Source: Blasia pusilla (lineage: Eukaryota > Marchantiophyta > Marchantiopsida > Blasiales). From it: a DNA stretch of 64,000 nt. The notes beneath the pieces were generated by a model. It had not been told where the DNA came from. It was given only the letters and a program-made list of their open reading frames with translations, and made no database searches. The position numbers and the translations under genes are program-made. The DNA lies in the NCBI GenBank assembly GCA_050084515.1, contig CM114271.1:45818001-45882000 (forward strand), read 5' to 3'. Of the stretch, positions 25,830 through 37,400 are shown one piece after another (the first letter of the stretch is position 1; each line of letters begins with the position of its first letter).

Positions 25830-26790
25830 GGCGGACTCCTACTTCTGGTCCAGTTGGGTTATCCCCTTTGGATACTACACCCATTGTATGGTAGTATCCG
25901 CCGGAGGGCATTTGTGTGTTAGATCTCTTTGGTGGGATTAGCACTGGTTTGGCTGCAGTGTTGCATGCCGGTATTCTTGTGCGGAGATACGTGTATGTGG
26001 AGCGAGATGAGACGGCCCAGTGAGTCTCATCCCGACATATTGGTCACTTGATCTAGATGGCCATGTCAAGGTCATACACGTGCTGGTCGTGGTGAGGGAT
26101 TACATGACCCTAGGTCTCGATTGTTTTGGGAGATGTTACGGGTGTTACGACATCTTCAGGTTCATCAGGCACGTGCTCTAGCTTACATTCTGGAGAATGT
26201 TCCATTGTTGGGTGACACTCGGACCCGGATGATGGCGAGTGTTCATGAGGTGCGGTCTTGATTGGACCAGCGGTGTTGTTGGATGCGTGAAGTTGGCTCG
26301 CGTGCACATCGCCCACGCTTGTGGTGGACAAACTTGTTGCTTAGGAGATTCTCGTCGAGCATATGATGTAGTGCAAGGGATCCTCGCTTACAGTGGATAG
26401 TATCTTGGATACTGGGCGACTTTCTCAAGTGGTAAGGGTTATTGATCGGTCACCCATGGCAATGGTGAACCGTGTGGGCCAGCCTAGGATGGCACTACCC
26501 ACATTTGTGAATTTTCCCTCGTCACATGCCTACAGGAAGGTGGTCCGGGGCTTGTATGGGATTCTCATGTGCGGCAGTTGGTGGAGCCTAACGCTGATAA
26601 GAGAGAGCGTGCGATGGGATTTGCTCTTTGGTGTGACAAATGGTTGCTTCTATTTCGAGGCTTCACGACGTCATGTGTTGGATCAGGCCATGGACCTGAA
26701 TTGTTTGACTTGGATTTTGAGTCTTGGTATGGCCGAGCAAGCGTCGACTTCGGACTATGTCGTGGGTCTTCCACCCTTGTAATGAGCTCG
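25830..26790 (+). pseudogene. DNMT3-like cytosine-5 DNA methyltransferase, in gypsy copy 1
   Basis: Between protease and RT. Motif I: CVLDLFGGISTGLAAVL (about 25915-25965), followed by AGILVRRYVYVERDE, which binds S-adenosylmethionine. Motif IV: WPCQGHTRAGRGEGLHDPRS (26058-26117) with the catalytic Cys codon at 26064-26066, then RLFWEMLRVLRHLQ. Motif VI: AYILENVPLLGD (about 26185-26220). Motif VIII remains as IGPAVLLDA and, after a shift, HRPRLWWTNL (about 26262-26340). The C-terminal motifs survive as EPNADKRERAMGF and EASRRHVLDQAMDLNCLTWI in two frames (26584-26730). Family members add a methyl group to C5 of cytosine in DNA. The order I-IV-VI-VIII-IX/X is the DNMT3 and bacterial order, not the rearranged DRM order. 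Several stops and frameshifts make this copy inactive. Confidence 0.88.
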
Positions 26791-26974
26791 ATGGCTACCG
26801 GGGACGGTAGAGGCATTGGTCAGGGGAGAGAGTAGTATTTTGCATCCTTGGAGTAAATGGGATGTAATGGCTGGGCATGTGGAGTTGGTTGCTCATGCTG
26901 GTGGAGGAGTTATTTGCTCAGATGATGGTGTAGCTAAGGGTGTACCATCTTGTAAGGGGGTTGCGTAGCAGCCA

Positions 26975-28440
26975 ATGGCATCGTCCTCTCCCTCTAGTGT
27001 GCCAGTGGAGGAGACTTGGGAGCCATTACTTGGGCCCAAGCTTATAGGAGGTGAGAAACGACGCTTGACACAGTTCCTACGGGCTTATAGGAGTTGTTTT
27101 GCCTTTAGCATGAAGGAGTTGGGTTCTCTGGTTGGACCCGGTATACGGATTGATTTGGCTAGTGATACCCCAATCTTCCGTTTTCCCTACCGATATAGTG
27201 ATATGGAGAGGGACTTGATTAAGAGTAGGACGTTGGACCTTTTGGAGGCTGGATTAGTGGAGTTGTCGCATGGAGAGTATGCATTAGCCATTGTCATGCC
27301 TGCTAAAAAGGATATGCATAGCAACTACACGGATAGGCGGATGTGTGGAGATTACCGTCCTATCAATCGGCAAACCAAGGCTGATAAGTATGCATGCCTA
27401 CACCGAGGAGATCTTTGATGTGGTGGGACAGAAAAGATTTTCAGTATTTTGGATCTTGAGGGCAGATACCATCAATTTCCGATTCGGGAGAGTGACAAGG
27501 CCAAGACAAGATTTTGGGGTGTCAACTCATGGCAAGGATTGTTTGTACAGTGGAAATTCTTACCCTTTGGGTTGAAGAATGCACTTGCCGAGTTTCAAAG
27601 AGTGATGGACAGGATCCTAGTGTGGTTGGATTTTGTTCGGTGTTACATTGATGATATCTTGGTGTTCAAAGAACACGGTGGAGGAGCATCGATACATTTG
27701 CAGATGGTGTTTGAGCGGTTGAAAGCTCATGGTCTACGTTTGCATCCAAGAAAGTGTAAGTTCTTCCATGAGGATGTTGAGTACTTGGGTCATGAGATCT
27801 ATCCATGTGGTTTGGGAGTTCAGCAAGCAAAGGTGAAGGTAGATGTGAGTAGAGTTTGAGCATTCATGGGATTGGCGAACTACTATCGGAGGTATGTGAA
27901 AGGATTTAGTGCTATGGCAAAGCCTTTGAACCAATTGTTGAAATCAGATCAAGAGTGGCACTGGGGAGATGATCAGGAGAGAGCTTTTGTGGAGCTTAAG
28001 GCCCAGTTGGTGGCCGCGCCTATCTTGAGGAGACCTATCAGAGGGCGCCCATTTTAGTTACACACTGATTGGAGTAGGTTGGGACTTGGAGCGGTGTTGA
28101 CACAACATGATGATGAGCACATGGAGTTTGTGGTGGCCTATGCAAGTCGTTCGAATAATGCAGCAGAGTCGCGCTATAGTTCATATGAGGGAGAGTGCTT
28201 GGCAGTAGTGTGGGCTGTGGCACACTTTAGGTGTTACTTGTTTGGCACCCAGTTTATCCTTGTTACTGATCACCAACCGCTCAAGTGGTTGATGGAGTCG
28301 GACAAGCTTACAGGGAAGCTTGCACAATGGGCTCTTATCTTACAGGAGTATGACTTCCAGGTGGTACATAGAGACTGGAGTTGCCAACCTTGATGCCGAT
28401 GGGTTGAGTAGGAACCCATGTACTAGCCAAGAGGATACAA
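26975..28440 (+). pseudogene. Reverse transcriptase and RNase H of gypsy copy 1
   Basis: RT begins with LTQFLRAYRSCFAFSMKELG and SDTPIFRFPYRYSDMERDLI; MCGDYRPINRQTKADKYA follows. The catalytic YIDDI box is intact at 27644-27658. FLPFGLKNALAEFQRVMDRI precedes it and GLANYYRRYVKGFSAMAKPL follows (from 27866). RNase H has GLGAVLTQHDD, YSSYEGECLAVVWAV and LVTDHQPLKWLMES, then a shifted DADGLSRNPC ending. Frameshifts lie near 27405 and 28375 and stops near 27858 and 28055. The order RT-RH-integrase is that of Ty3/gypsy. Confidence 0.92.
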
Positions 28441-28599
28441 TCGGGGCTAGATGGCATGGCGAGGTTGATGAGGAGATGGTGCCAGTTGGCATGCATCCGC
28501 CTTTTATGTTGGTTAGGGATGGACTCTAGTATGGAGGACCACATGATATCTTACTCTAGTCGAGGGTAGATGGCCACCTTCAGATCTTAAGGTTGAGAT

Positions 28600-29690
28600 G
28601 GTGGTATGGATCAGCGTGATATTCATGATGATGCGTTAGTGTTGGAGTTCCTACGGACCAAGAGGGTGCCAGGCATAGTGAGTGCCAAGGAGCGAGACCG
28701 TGTTCTTCAACGTGCTAAGAGGTATCGATTGAGGGAACCCATATTCTCGCGTGTGGGAGGATGGTAGAGTACGAGTAGTGCCACATTTGGCTCAGAGAGA
28801 GCGCGACAGCGACATGCCCATGAGGAGTTGGGAAATTTTGGGTAAAGCGACGTAAAGCTTACTCCTTGGCCAAGACATTGGTGGCGTGGCATGCATACTC
28901 AGATGCAGCAGCTTGGTGTCACGTTGTATGGTTTGTGACCGGTGAGGGCATCATTTAATGCCCCTACACCACAATTACACCCTTGCCTATTATGGGGTTG
29001 GTTTACCGTTGGAGTGTGGACTTTTGCGGGACGTTACCGTTGATCGACATCATCATCGATATGTGTTGGTGATGGTGGAGCACTTCTCCAAGTGGATTGA
29101 GTTGGTGGCATTACGGGACAAGGCAAGTGAGGGAACGGCGTATGCATTTCTGGATAGAGTGCTTAGTCATTTTGGTGCACCAACCGAAGTCTTGACCGAC
29201 CAGGTCTGAGTTTGTGGTGAGTTTGGTCTTGTGTGACAAGGCGTTGATTGATCATCGGACCACATCTCGAGATCATCCAGAGGCGGATGGTTTGGCTGAG
29301 CGTGTGGTTCGAGGACGGTGAAGAGGGCATTGCGCAAGTATGGCCTCTGAAGGGCATCTTGAGACAGGATGTTCGGTTGCCATGGTTAGCCATGGGGTAT
29401 AGGGTTTAGTCGCCAAGCATCCTTGGCTTCCTTCTCACCTTATTTTTCTGTTATATGGCGAGATCTAGACTTGCCAAAAAGAATTGTCGGGGAGTCTAGT
29501 GAGGTGGTGAACCTTGATGACCCAGAGATGTGGATGAGGGTGTGTTCTCGGCGGAGCTCTTTCGAGAGTTATGCCACAACGGCCTTTGAGAATCTTGCCA
29601 TTGCTCAACACAAGGATACGTTTGCGGTATGCAACCATTCGAGGTGGAGGTTATCGACCATCGATTCAGAGGTTCCATGTGGGGACTATG
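28600..29690 (+). pseudogene. DDE integrase of gypsy copy 1
   Basis: Several frames carry ERDRVLQRAKRYRLREPIF, a decayed zinc-binding region ending in CMVCDR, and a core with RYVLVMVEHFSKWIELVAL (near 29060), FLDRVLSHFGAPTEVLTDQ (near 29146; second catalytic Asp) and a broken DHPEADGLAERVV (third residue, near 29272). The segment from 29423 reads SLASFSPY, DLDLPKRIVGESSEVVNLDD and LAIAQHKDTFAV, family-specific sequence between core and C-terminus. The region of the first catalytic Asp is changed to LLRDVTVDRHHHRY here, where copy 2 has SLDFAGPFP. Confidence 0.85.
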
Positions 29691-30043
29691 TCTATTTGCA
29701 GCAGATTGCACCGACAACGTTGGATGTGACGCGCAGCCGCACTATTTTACGAAGTGCGCGAGGTGTTACCTTCCGGAGTTCTCATGTTGGAGGGTCGTGA
29801 TGGAGTTGTTTGGAAGGACCATGTGCGTAATTGTGCGCCATGTCATCTTCCAAATGTGGATGGTAATGTTGACCCAAGCTTAGCCATGATATTTGCTAGC
29901 TTGAGGTGCATGTTGTGTGGATCACTGGCAACGCCCGTATGTTGGTGTGTGATCGGTGTTCTAGGGGTTGGCACATGATGTGTTTGACTCCACGTATGGA
30001 TGTTGTTCCTAGTGGAAGGTGGGTTTGTCCTCGATGTACTTAA
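29685..30043 (+). pseudogene. Integrase C-terminus with PHD finger, gypsy copy 1
   Basis: GDYVYLQQIAPTTLDV (near 29680) starts the C-terminal domain of the polyprotein. A frameshifted middle part follows (VLPSGVLMLEGRDGVVW, NCAPCHLPNVDG), and then a Cys4-His-Cys3 PHD finger: LRCMLCG, MLVCDRCSRGWHMMC, and GRWVCPRCT with the stop TAA at 30041-30043. All eight zinc ligands are present, with one frameshift between the first and second pair. PHD fingers usually read the N-terminal tail of histone H3. In many Ty3/gypsy elements a chromodomain takes this place. Confidence 0.87.
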
Positions 30044-30206
30044 GAGAGGTAGATGACTTGATCTTTGCATGATATGGATTACAGATGTGCGACTAACGAT
30101 GGGGCAACCTAGCACCCGGCCTTCTGATTCGGGCACCCAAGAAGGTGTATAGCATGTAGTAGATGTATAGGGCTACCTGGGAGTTAGAGGGACCTAACCG
30201 CAAATT

Positions 30207-30217
30207 AGGGGGGCGAG
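30207..30217 (+). promoter_or_regulatory. Polypurine tract of gypsy copy 1
   Basis: AGGGGGGCGAG lies directly upstream of B1, not of A2. The matching place in copy 2 (40177-40186, minus strand) reads CTAGGGGGCG. Confidence 0.65.
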
Positions 30218-30322
30218 TTGTGGTACACTTGTGTTTGTGGATACTCTCGTCTATGTTATGTATGTATGTGAGTATGGTATGTCAGCAATGTATGTTGTAT
30301 GACGATGTGGATTTGCACGACA
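30217..30322 (+). repeat. Terminal repeat B1
   Basis: 106 bp from GTTGTGGTACAC to GCACGACA. It equals B2 (30678-30783) with only two substitutions. Two bases (AC) separate it from A2. Confidence 0.95.
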
Positions 30323-30324
30323 AC

Positions 30325-30677
30325 TGTCATGACCATACGGATTATGTCGTAGAGTATAGTGTGCTAGTAGAGGCCATTCCTTATGTAGGACCGTAGTGGC
30401 TTGGTAGAGATGCGGTTCCATACATAGGGTTGGGGGTGACTTTCCCAATAGGGCCCGATCTTAGGTTGGAGGATATAAGGTGGAGTGCACTCAAAGAACA
30501 GTCAGTTCTTTGAGTTGAGCCTGTTGCGTTGGGAGTTAGCCTTGGTAGTGAGTAGAGCTCTTGGCTATGGTGTTTCCCGCAAGCTTTGACCTAGATTCTT
30601 CCATCGTGGAGTGGGTTTGGCTCGATTGTATGTGATTGTATACGTGTTTTATGACAGTAGGTCTTTCACGGATTTCA
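30325..30677 (+). repeat. Terminal repeat A2
   Basis: 353 bp, TGTCATGACC to GATTTCA, homologous to A1 (21224-21591). It lacks the 15-bp stretch that A1 has after GGGTTGGGGGT. Confidence 0.95.
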
Positions 30678-30783
30678 GTTGTGGTACACTTGTGTTTGTG
30701 GATACTCTCGTCTATGTTATGTATGTATGTGAGTATGGTATGTCAGCGATGTATGTTGTATGACGATGTGGATTCGCACGACA
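30678..30783 (+). repeat. Terminal repeat B2
   Basis: 106 bp, second copy of B1. It ends GCACGACA and is followed by GACAT, which matches the bases before A1. Confidence 0.95.
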
Positions 30784-30788
30784 GACAT

Positions 30789-33700
30789 GTATAAACCCTA
30801 TCTTATCTTAAAATCTTTGGTGGAAGGAAGACTAATAAAAAAGACCCTATTGTTCTTATAAGAGTTTGATGGAATAAATTATGCCCTATTGTTCTTCCAC
30901 AAAACTTAATAAGTCTTCCGAGGGACGCAATTAAAAAACCCCTAACTTTTTCGCACGTGATGGGGCATTTGTGTGGAAGTGAGACCCCCGAGGACCCTCA
31001 AAACCAAATGAACACCAAATATGTGCCAAACGGAACATCAAAAATCTAGTGGACTCACACTACGATAATCGCGTTTTGGAGAGGCTTTTGGAAAGGTCTC
31101 TTGGTAAAGTCCAAAAGACGAAACGCGGAATAGAGTTGTGCATTTCATGTGTTTGTGGTTGCAACCAGGAAACTTGGACCAAACGTGAACCAAGACTTGA
31201 GATGAGTTGAGTCTTGGAAGGTTGGTTGCCATAGAGGTGAGAATCAATTTTCGAACACGACTAGTGTTTGGGGATTTTGATTGCGTTTTGGACCATAAAA
31301 TTTAGTCCCAAGATGTATTCGGAACAAATAAATACGCGTTGGAAAGCTTATATTGAGACGCTTCCAACACACCAAAAACCTCATCAAACGCATAAGTACA
31401 AGCTGAGATATCGGCCAAAAACAATTGTGAGAGCAATCGGGTTGAGGGCCAATCTGGGGGGGCCCAACTGTCTTTCCCTAAAGTTAGGGGGAGGGCGGGG
31501 ATCCCCAGAAGTACTAGTACTGGGAGTCTCTCCAAGGATTCTTGGAACACGAACCCCACTTTGAGCACCAAACGGCGTCTGAAGGGCACGGGATGGAACG
31601 GGAGTTTGGCGTTAGAACTCGAAACCCAAACTTGATGCAAGGGAGTGGACTTCGTAAGCCACACTTGGATTCCAACCCGCGATTCATTTTTGTGACTTGC
31701 GAGTAGGGACTCATTGGATGTCCATTGGACAATTGGAACCGCCAAGCATTCAAACTCCATTTGAGGTTCCTCAACTGACATAAATTTTGTCCCAAGTCTT
31801 CAAAGACTTGCATGTGTTGTAAACCGCGAAATTAGGAAGGTTGAGCTTGATGAGAGGCCGAGTCAAGAACTCGGCAAGTTAGAACCGCTGATTGATCCAG
31901 ACCTGACTAATGTGAGTGCGTGTTTGGATGCAGATCAACGTTGAGAGCGTGTCCTACTAAATGCATGCTTCCGCAACAACGAAGATTAACGTTCAAGGAG
32001 AATAGACCCACAACATAAGGTGACTTGGCAAAAAAAATCATTTTTTTGTCCTAGTCTTTGATGGGTTTAACTAAAGACTTCCTTGGACTGTAGGAACTTT
32101 TCCACTTTTTCCAATGTGAATTTATTTGTTGAACTTCAAGTTTGTTATTATCTTCTACTTATTGGTGATGGTAGTTGATGTTACTTGATCTACACTTGAA
32201 TATCATCATATGTCAATAAATGATACTTGAAGAAACTAATTATTGGTGTTGATAATTGATATATCTCTTCATTTGAATATCACCTTGCAATCAACAAGCT
32301 TAATTATATTAAAGAGGTAAGACTCTTAACGCAAGACTCTAGATATGAAATTTGCCTCAAAACTCTTTTATTGAAATGAAAATATGCAATAAAGTTTTTG
32401 ATCCAACTTGCTTGTTCATACTAGACTATGGTAGTAAATGTGATTGTATTGTCATGTTTTCCACAAAGCCTTCACCAAAGGCTGAAAAATTAACCTTAAC
32501 GTACCATACATCAAAAGTGGACCCTCGCCGAAGTCCTTAAAAAGTACCTCCCTCCCAAGCTGTAAATGGAGCTCTTCTATATAGATATTTGGCTAACAAA
32601 ATTTTCAGGAGCATTAAAACAAGGATGCTAAAATTGGCTAGTAAAGCTTGCCCCAACAAACTTAAGTATTCACAACTAAAAAATTTACATCATAATTTTT
32701 TTCAAGAAGGGAAATGATCAATAAATTCCTACATGTAAATATTCATAAAATAATAATTGCTCTCACTAGTGATATCATGTTACAAAAATTATACCCTCAT
32801 TCTCGAGTGAAATTAGGTGCCTATTAGGTACTCATGCAATGCATGAGAGAGGTACACGTAACTAGCCCCCAATCTATCCCCACGGCTCTAATTGACCCCA
32901 GATTTACCCGACAAACTCCGAACCGACCCCTAACTTGATTGACGTCATAATTGACTCTAAATCACCAAGAACACATGTTAAACGTGAGTGGGTAAAAATA
33001 TGAGATGTCAACGGGAGAAGAGTTTTGGAAAATTAAAGGGAACTTTGCAATAATAATATAGATCATATGTCAAGAATATTGTAATTTCCTTCTTACGGAG
33101 CTTAGAGGAAAACCATTGTCCTCGGATCCCATGGACCTCAACCCTTCGGGCTCATGGTTAGAACAACCATACCGACATTGAGACACTGCATGTGGAATTC
33201 CACTTCACATTCAAATGGGTCTCTTCCCCTCATGCCATCATTTTCCCTGTCGGTTTCTCGATAAAGCGTAACTAGAAAGAGGAGGTATAAGGACTTGCAC
33301 CATGCCTCCTCAGGTCCCATTTGATGCGCGTAGAAAAAAAAATAGACCATAGGGTCAGACGTCAAAATCCCTAATTTCTATATGATCAAATTCGGTCCTC
33401 GAATGCGGAGTGCCCGGGAGGTGGCTGCACACACTCTAAACTCCAGAATCTAATAATATTAAACTTTCTTTTATGTAAATAGAAGTCATCCATATTCAAA
33501 CACTAGAGGACTATTCAAATTTTAAAAAGCCCTCTTCCTCCTTTCCCTTCTTCATTTAATTGTGTCCTCTTACTTGAACTCCTCTTCTTAAAGTGATATG
33601 TGTCAAAACCAAAAGAACTCTTAGAAGACATGTGTCGACGCATGAAGTTTCTTTTAACTCATCTTCTTTTAATTTTTTATATACTAGTTAGAGAAATAAA

Positions 33701-33830
33701 AAATAAAAAACTCTCTTTATTTGACACGTGTCAATTTTTTTTCCAAAAATTACTTATATTATTATTTAACGGGTCCTAACTAGTATACAGACACACAGAT
33801 AGATAGGAAGAATTTGAGTCCGCTATATCA
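30789..33830. other. Intergenic, probable non-coding retroelement remains
   Basis: No recognisable protein. The part 31030-31850 (GCGTTTTGGAC, GTTGGAAAGCTTATATTGAG and similar) resembles untranslated retroelement sequence, but I cannot assign a family. From 32.1 kb to 33.8 kb it is AT-rich without a gene. Confidence 0.35.
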
Positions 33831-34436
33831 GACGCTATAATTCGTCTCCATAATGGTTCGTAACTCGCTTCCTCGCGTCTGCCGTAGCTCCGGTCGCCGT
33901 TGCAACCGCTGCTGTTTCCTTCTCATCGACTTTCCCTGGTCCGTCTCGTCTCCACGTCGCGGTTCCGTTCGAGCGTTGGCAGAGCCTTTGCGGATCCGTT
34001 CTGACTGCGGGCCCTGACTGCGGGCCCTGACCGTGGGCAGTAACGTCCGTCAGCACTGTGTCCGGCGCCGGGAAGGACGTACACGGCGAATGCAAGCGGC
34101 GGGGACGGGTCACCGGTCCCCGCTGTGCTTTGTAGCGGTCGCGTCGGCATCCGCTCCTCGCGTCTTTCGCGACTGCCCGCCCGCGCGCGCGCGGGGCCCC
34201 CGCGCCCGCCTGCCCGTGCGCTTGCAGCGCCTTCTGTAAGTGTGGCGCGGCTGCGTTTTGTTGGAGGTGAGAATGCAGAGGGGAATTGCAACGAGTGAAG
34301 GGAATGAATGGTGTGAGATCGGAGTGGACAGAACGGGAGGAGGAGGAGGAGGAGGAGGAGGGCTGAATTTTCGAATGCGGGTGATTGGGGTGGAGAAGAG
34401 AGAGGAGGAGGAAGGGGAGGAGAGAAATTGGGAGAG
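33831..34436 (+). promoter_or_regulatory. GC-rich upstream region of SMO1
   Basis: A sharp rise in GC and CpG starts near 33835 and ends at the start codon. It includes a tandem CTGACTGCGGGCC duplication (about 34000-34030) and a GGA run (34339-34361). This fits a leader and proximal promoter. Long apparent ORFs on both strands here follow from GC content and have no family likeness. Confidence 0.5.
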
Positions 34437-37400
34437 ATGATAGAGTATGGGAGCGTAGCGGAGGCGGAGGAAGCCTTGGGGCGGGCGTTGAGCAGTTGGG
34501 AGGTGAGATGGTTCAGTTGGACTGCAGATGTCGGTGATTTCCACCTGTACTGCATGAACATCTTGTTTCTTATGATAGTGTACAATGTCGGTCCGTTGCC
34601 CGCGTTTCTCCTGGATGTCTACAAAGTAAGTGCCTTCGAGAAGTATAAGCTCCAACCTGGAGTCTATAACACCAAGTCGGCTGTGATTCAATGCTACAAA
34701 GCGACGACGATCCTCTTCTTCACCGTTGTCGGGCCTTTACAAGTACTCTCATATCCCGTAATTAAGGTGCTCTCTCTCTCTCAAATTGTCACCAGATCTG
34801 TTCGTCAAATTCACTGGCCTAGATTCTCAGCTCGAAGCCGTTGCTCTGGTATATTGTCTCTTTTGGGTAGTCCGATCCGGTGAGGTAGATAGTGTTATAG
34901 AGATCTTCTTAGTTATTGGCTACAAGCTCCGCATCAAGATTGTGAATTGTAACTTCTAGTACTGCACGAGTTAGTGTAATTTGCCTCAATGTAGTACTTT
35001 CTTTAGTTGTCCCTCCCTCTCCACCCATACAATTGGGATCAATGATGGCAAGGCTCCAACGGCCATCTCTCTCTCTCTCTCTCAGTGTCGTCAAGCACCG
35101 TCCAACCAGGGCGCGGGGTCTATGGTCGCAAGGCTACGACAGGCACTACTTAATGAGTACAGTCTCTCAGTGTCGGAAAGAGCTTCTTGGTTGGGAGTTG
35201 GAAGCCCCGCACCATCACTTTGTATGGTCAGCACTATGTGAGTGTCTCCCGCCTCTCAGACAGGCTCTACTTAATGGGTACAGTCTCCTCATGTCATAAA
35301 CAAAGACTGTCCAATCTGAAATAAACAATGACTTTCCAATCTGAAGGTAGAGCTGTGTCGGTCGGAGGAAACAACAAAATAAGCACAACATTCTGAGATT
35401 ACTAGACACAGCAGAAAAATCTTGCCAGGACCAACAGGGGCCCAAAACAAAGGATTTCACTTGAGAAGTAGAATTAGTGTTTGAAACTGAGAGTAAACGC
35501 TATTACAGCAACACTAGACATGTTTCTGATCAAGGGTGGGTCGTACTTAAATGCGTCATCCCGTGATGCAGTACAGATGATTGGAATACATTCAGGCGTA
35601 CCGCTTCCATCTCTCCAAACTGTACTTTTGCAGTTGGCAGTCTACTTCATCGTTGAGGACTACTCCAATTATTGGCTTCACAGATGGCTTCACTCAAAGT
35701 GGGGCTACGATAATATTCACTATGTGCATCATGAATTCACAGCACCAACGAGCTTCACGGCTGCATACTCTCATGTTGGTGAAATGCTTATACTAGGCAT
35801 TCCTACTTTCCTGGGTCCAGCCCTTGTACCTGGACATATGATCACTCTTTGGATTTGGGTAGCCCTCAGGCAGCTGGAAGCAATCGACACCCACAGCGGG
35901 TATGTTGATGAATCTCAGAATCCAGTGACTTGTTGAGAAATCCTACTAGTACATAGCCTTACTTTTTCTTGGAAATCTTGATCCCATGGCTTTTGAGAGC
36001 TATTGTGAGAACATTGTCAGGTTACTTGGAAAGAAGTGTGTGTGCATGTGGGATCTGCCTTCTTTAAAATGAAGAATCTCAATTCTTCTACTGTTATTGT
36101 TAACTCTGATCGCCTTTTCTTTCCGATCATCGTCTTGGGTTCCCATGGACAAAAATCCAATGTTCCATGTTTCTTATTTATTTTTTCAAAAGTTTCTCTG
36201 ATATGAAGTCCTTCGTGTGATCTGTCTGTATTGTGGGTATTCAGGTACGATTTTCCATTCAGCTGGACAAAATTGATTCCCTTGTATGGAGGTGCAGAGT
36301 ACCATGACTACCATCACCAAATTGGTGGTAAAAGTCAAAGCAACTTTGCGTCGGTTTTCACGTACTGCGACTGGCTATATGGCACAGATAAGGTTGGATA
36401 GAGCTTTGGTGGAAATCATGGAAAACTATTGAAGCAATAGTGTAGCATGCTTGTTTCCCTGCTGGCTGATTGCATACATCTCGAGAGGAGGCTAGAGGAT
36501 GAGAGGGAACACCTTCAGTTCATGCCATCTTTAGACACCTATTTATACCACATATTTAGTGGGTCTAGCACCCTACTTACAAATTTTACGAGATATGCTC
36601 CATGCAGCCCTCTAGAACTCCAATGTACAAGATCTATAATGCATGCCATAATATGTACAAAAGTACTGAAGAATCTAAGTTTCGGTTTTGTCCACTACAA
36701 AACCAAAACGTAGATTGTAGTTGACAGGAACCAGAAACCCCTAAAAGTGTTGTGGAAGTTTGTGGGCTTGTTCTCCTTTGATTGAAGCTCTTGTTTTATG
36801 TGTGACTGACGTCTAGAATCTCATGGTTTTTGAACTTGCAGGGGTACAGGTATTATAAGGATGCAATAAGAAAGGTCAGTCCCTCTCTTTCTGAACTTTT
36901 CTCAGAAAAATAATCATTTTGCACGTTATATCCCAACACTCTCACCGAAGGTGTCAAAGTTGGAATTCAGCTTCTTGCCCAAAGAAGTCTTCCACACTCA
37001 TGAGAAAAAATGAAAGCAGGGGTACGGCTTAGCTGTGGAGCAGCATGAATGGTCATGATGTACTAAGATGCCTTTTAAGTGGGAGGTTAGGAAGAAAGCT
37101 GAGTTCTTAGTAATGTTGAATCTCAATTTCCAAGCTTTATTGCCGTTTTCAAATTGTGCATGTTGATCTTCTCTTCAGCTAATGCAAAGTATATTCGACT
37201 ATCTCATCTCCGTTGTCATAAGATGGTCATGTTTCAGTTGACGAATTAGTTACAGATGGGGATCTTAATCCCTGAGTTGTCTGAGAAACTAATCATGTAC
37301 ATTCACTTTTGTGGGAGAAGGCATTCATGATCCAATCTGCTCGTCACGAAGGTGTTCCTTTTTGAGAGCCTGCATTTGACCTGAGGACAACTATTCAGTG

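Larger units (their letters stand above)
21224..30783 (+). mobile_element. Ty3/gypsy-type retroelement copy 1 with DNA methyltransferase and PHD finger
   Basis: A 9.56-kb element. Order: repeat A1, 1.5-kb leader, Gag with zinc knuckles, protease region, DNMT3-like methyltransferase, RT, RNase H, DDE integrase, PHD finger, polypurine tract, then repeats B1-A2-B2. GACA lies directly outside both ends (21220-21223 and 30784-30787). The match extends to GACAT if the element starts one base later, so this is a 4- or 5-bp target duplication. The outer ends read TGTC...GACA, a short inverted match of retroviral type. A1/A2 and B1/B2 are each about 98% identical, so the insertion is fairly recent, yet the coding parts have many stops and frameshifts. 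It may have been moved by proteins from an intact relative. Confidence 0.88.

Noticed and set aside
21224-30783. Reading A1 and A2 as an ordinary LTR pair with the element ending at 30677
   Set aside because: The matching GACA(T) lies after B2 at 30784, not after A2, and copy 2 shows the same B1-A2-B2 arrangement, so B2 belongs to the element.
31302-31813. Minus-strand ORFs of about 100-160 codons
   Set aside because: No motif, no splice context and no likeness to a family; surrounding sequence looks like untranslated retroelement DNA.
33923-34585. Minus-strand ORFs of 193-220 codons opposite the SMO1 leader
   Set aside because: They lie in GC-rich sequence antisense to the SMO1 start; Pro/Ser-rich composition without any family motif.
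36447-36713. ORF of 88 codons between SMO1 exons 3 and 4
   Set aside because: Inside intron 3, no family motif, and exon phases on both sides fit without it.
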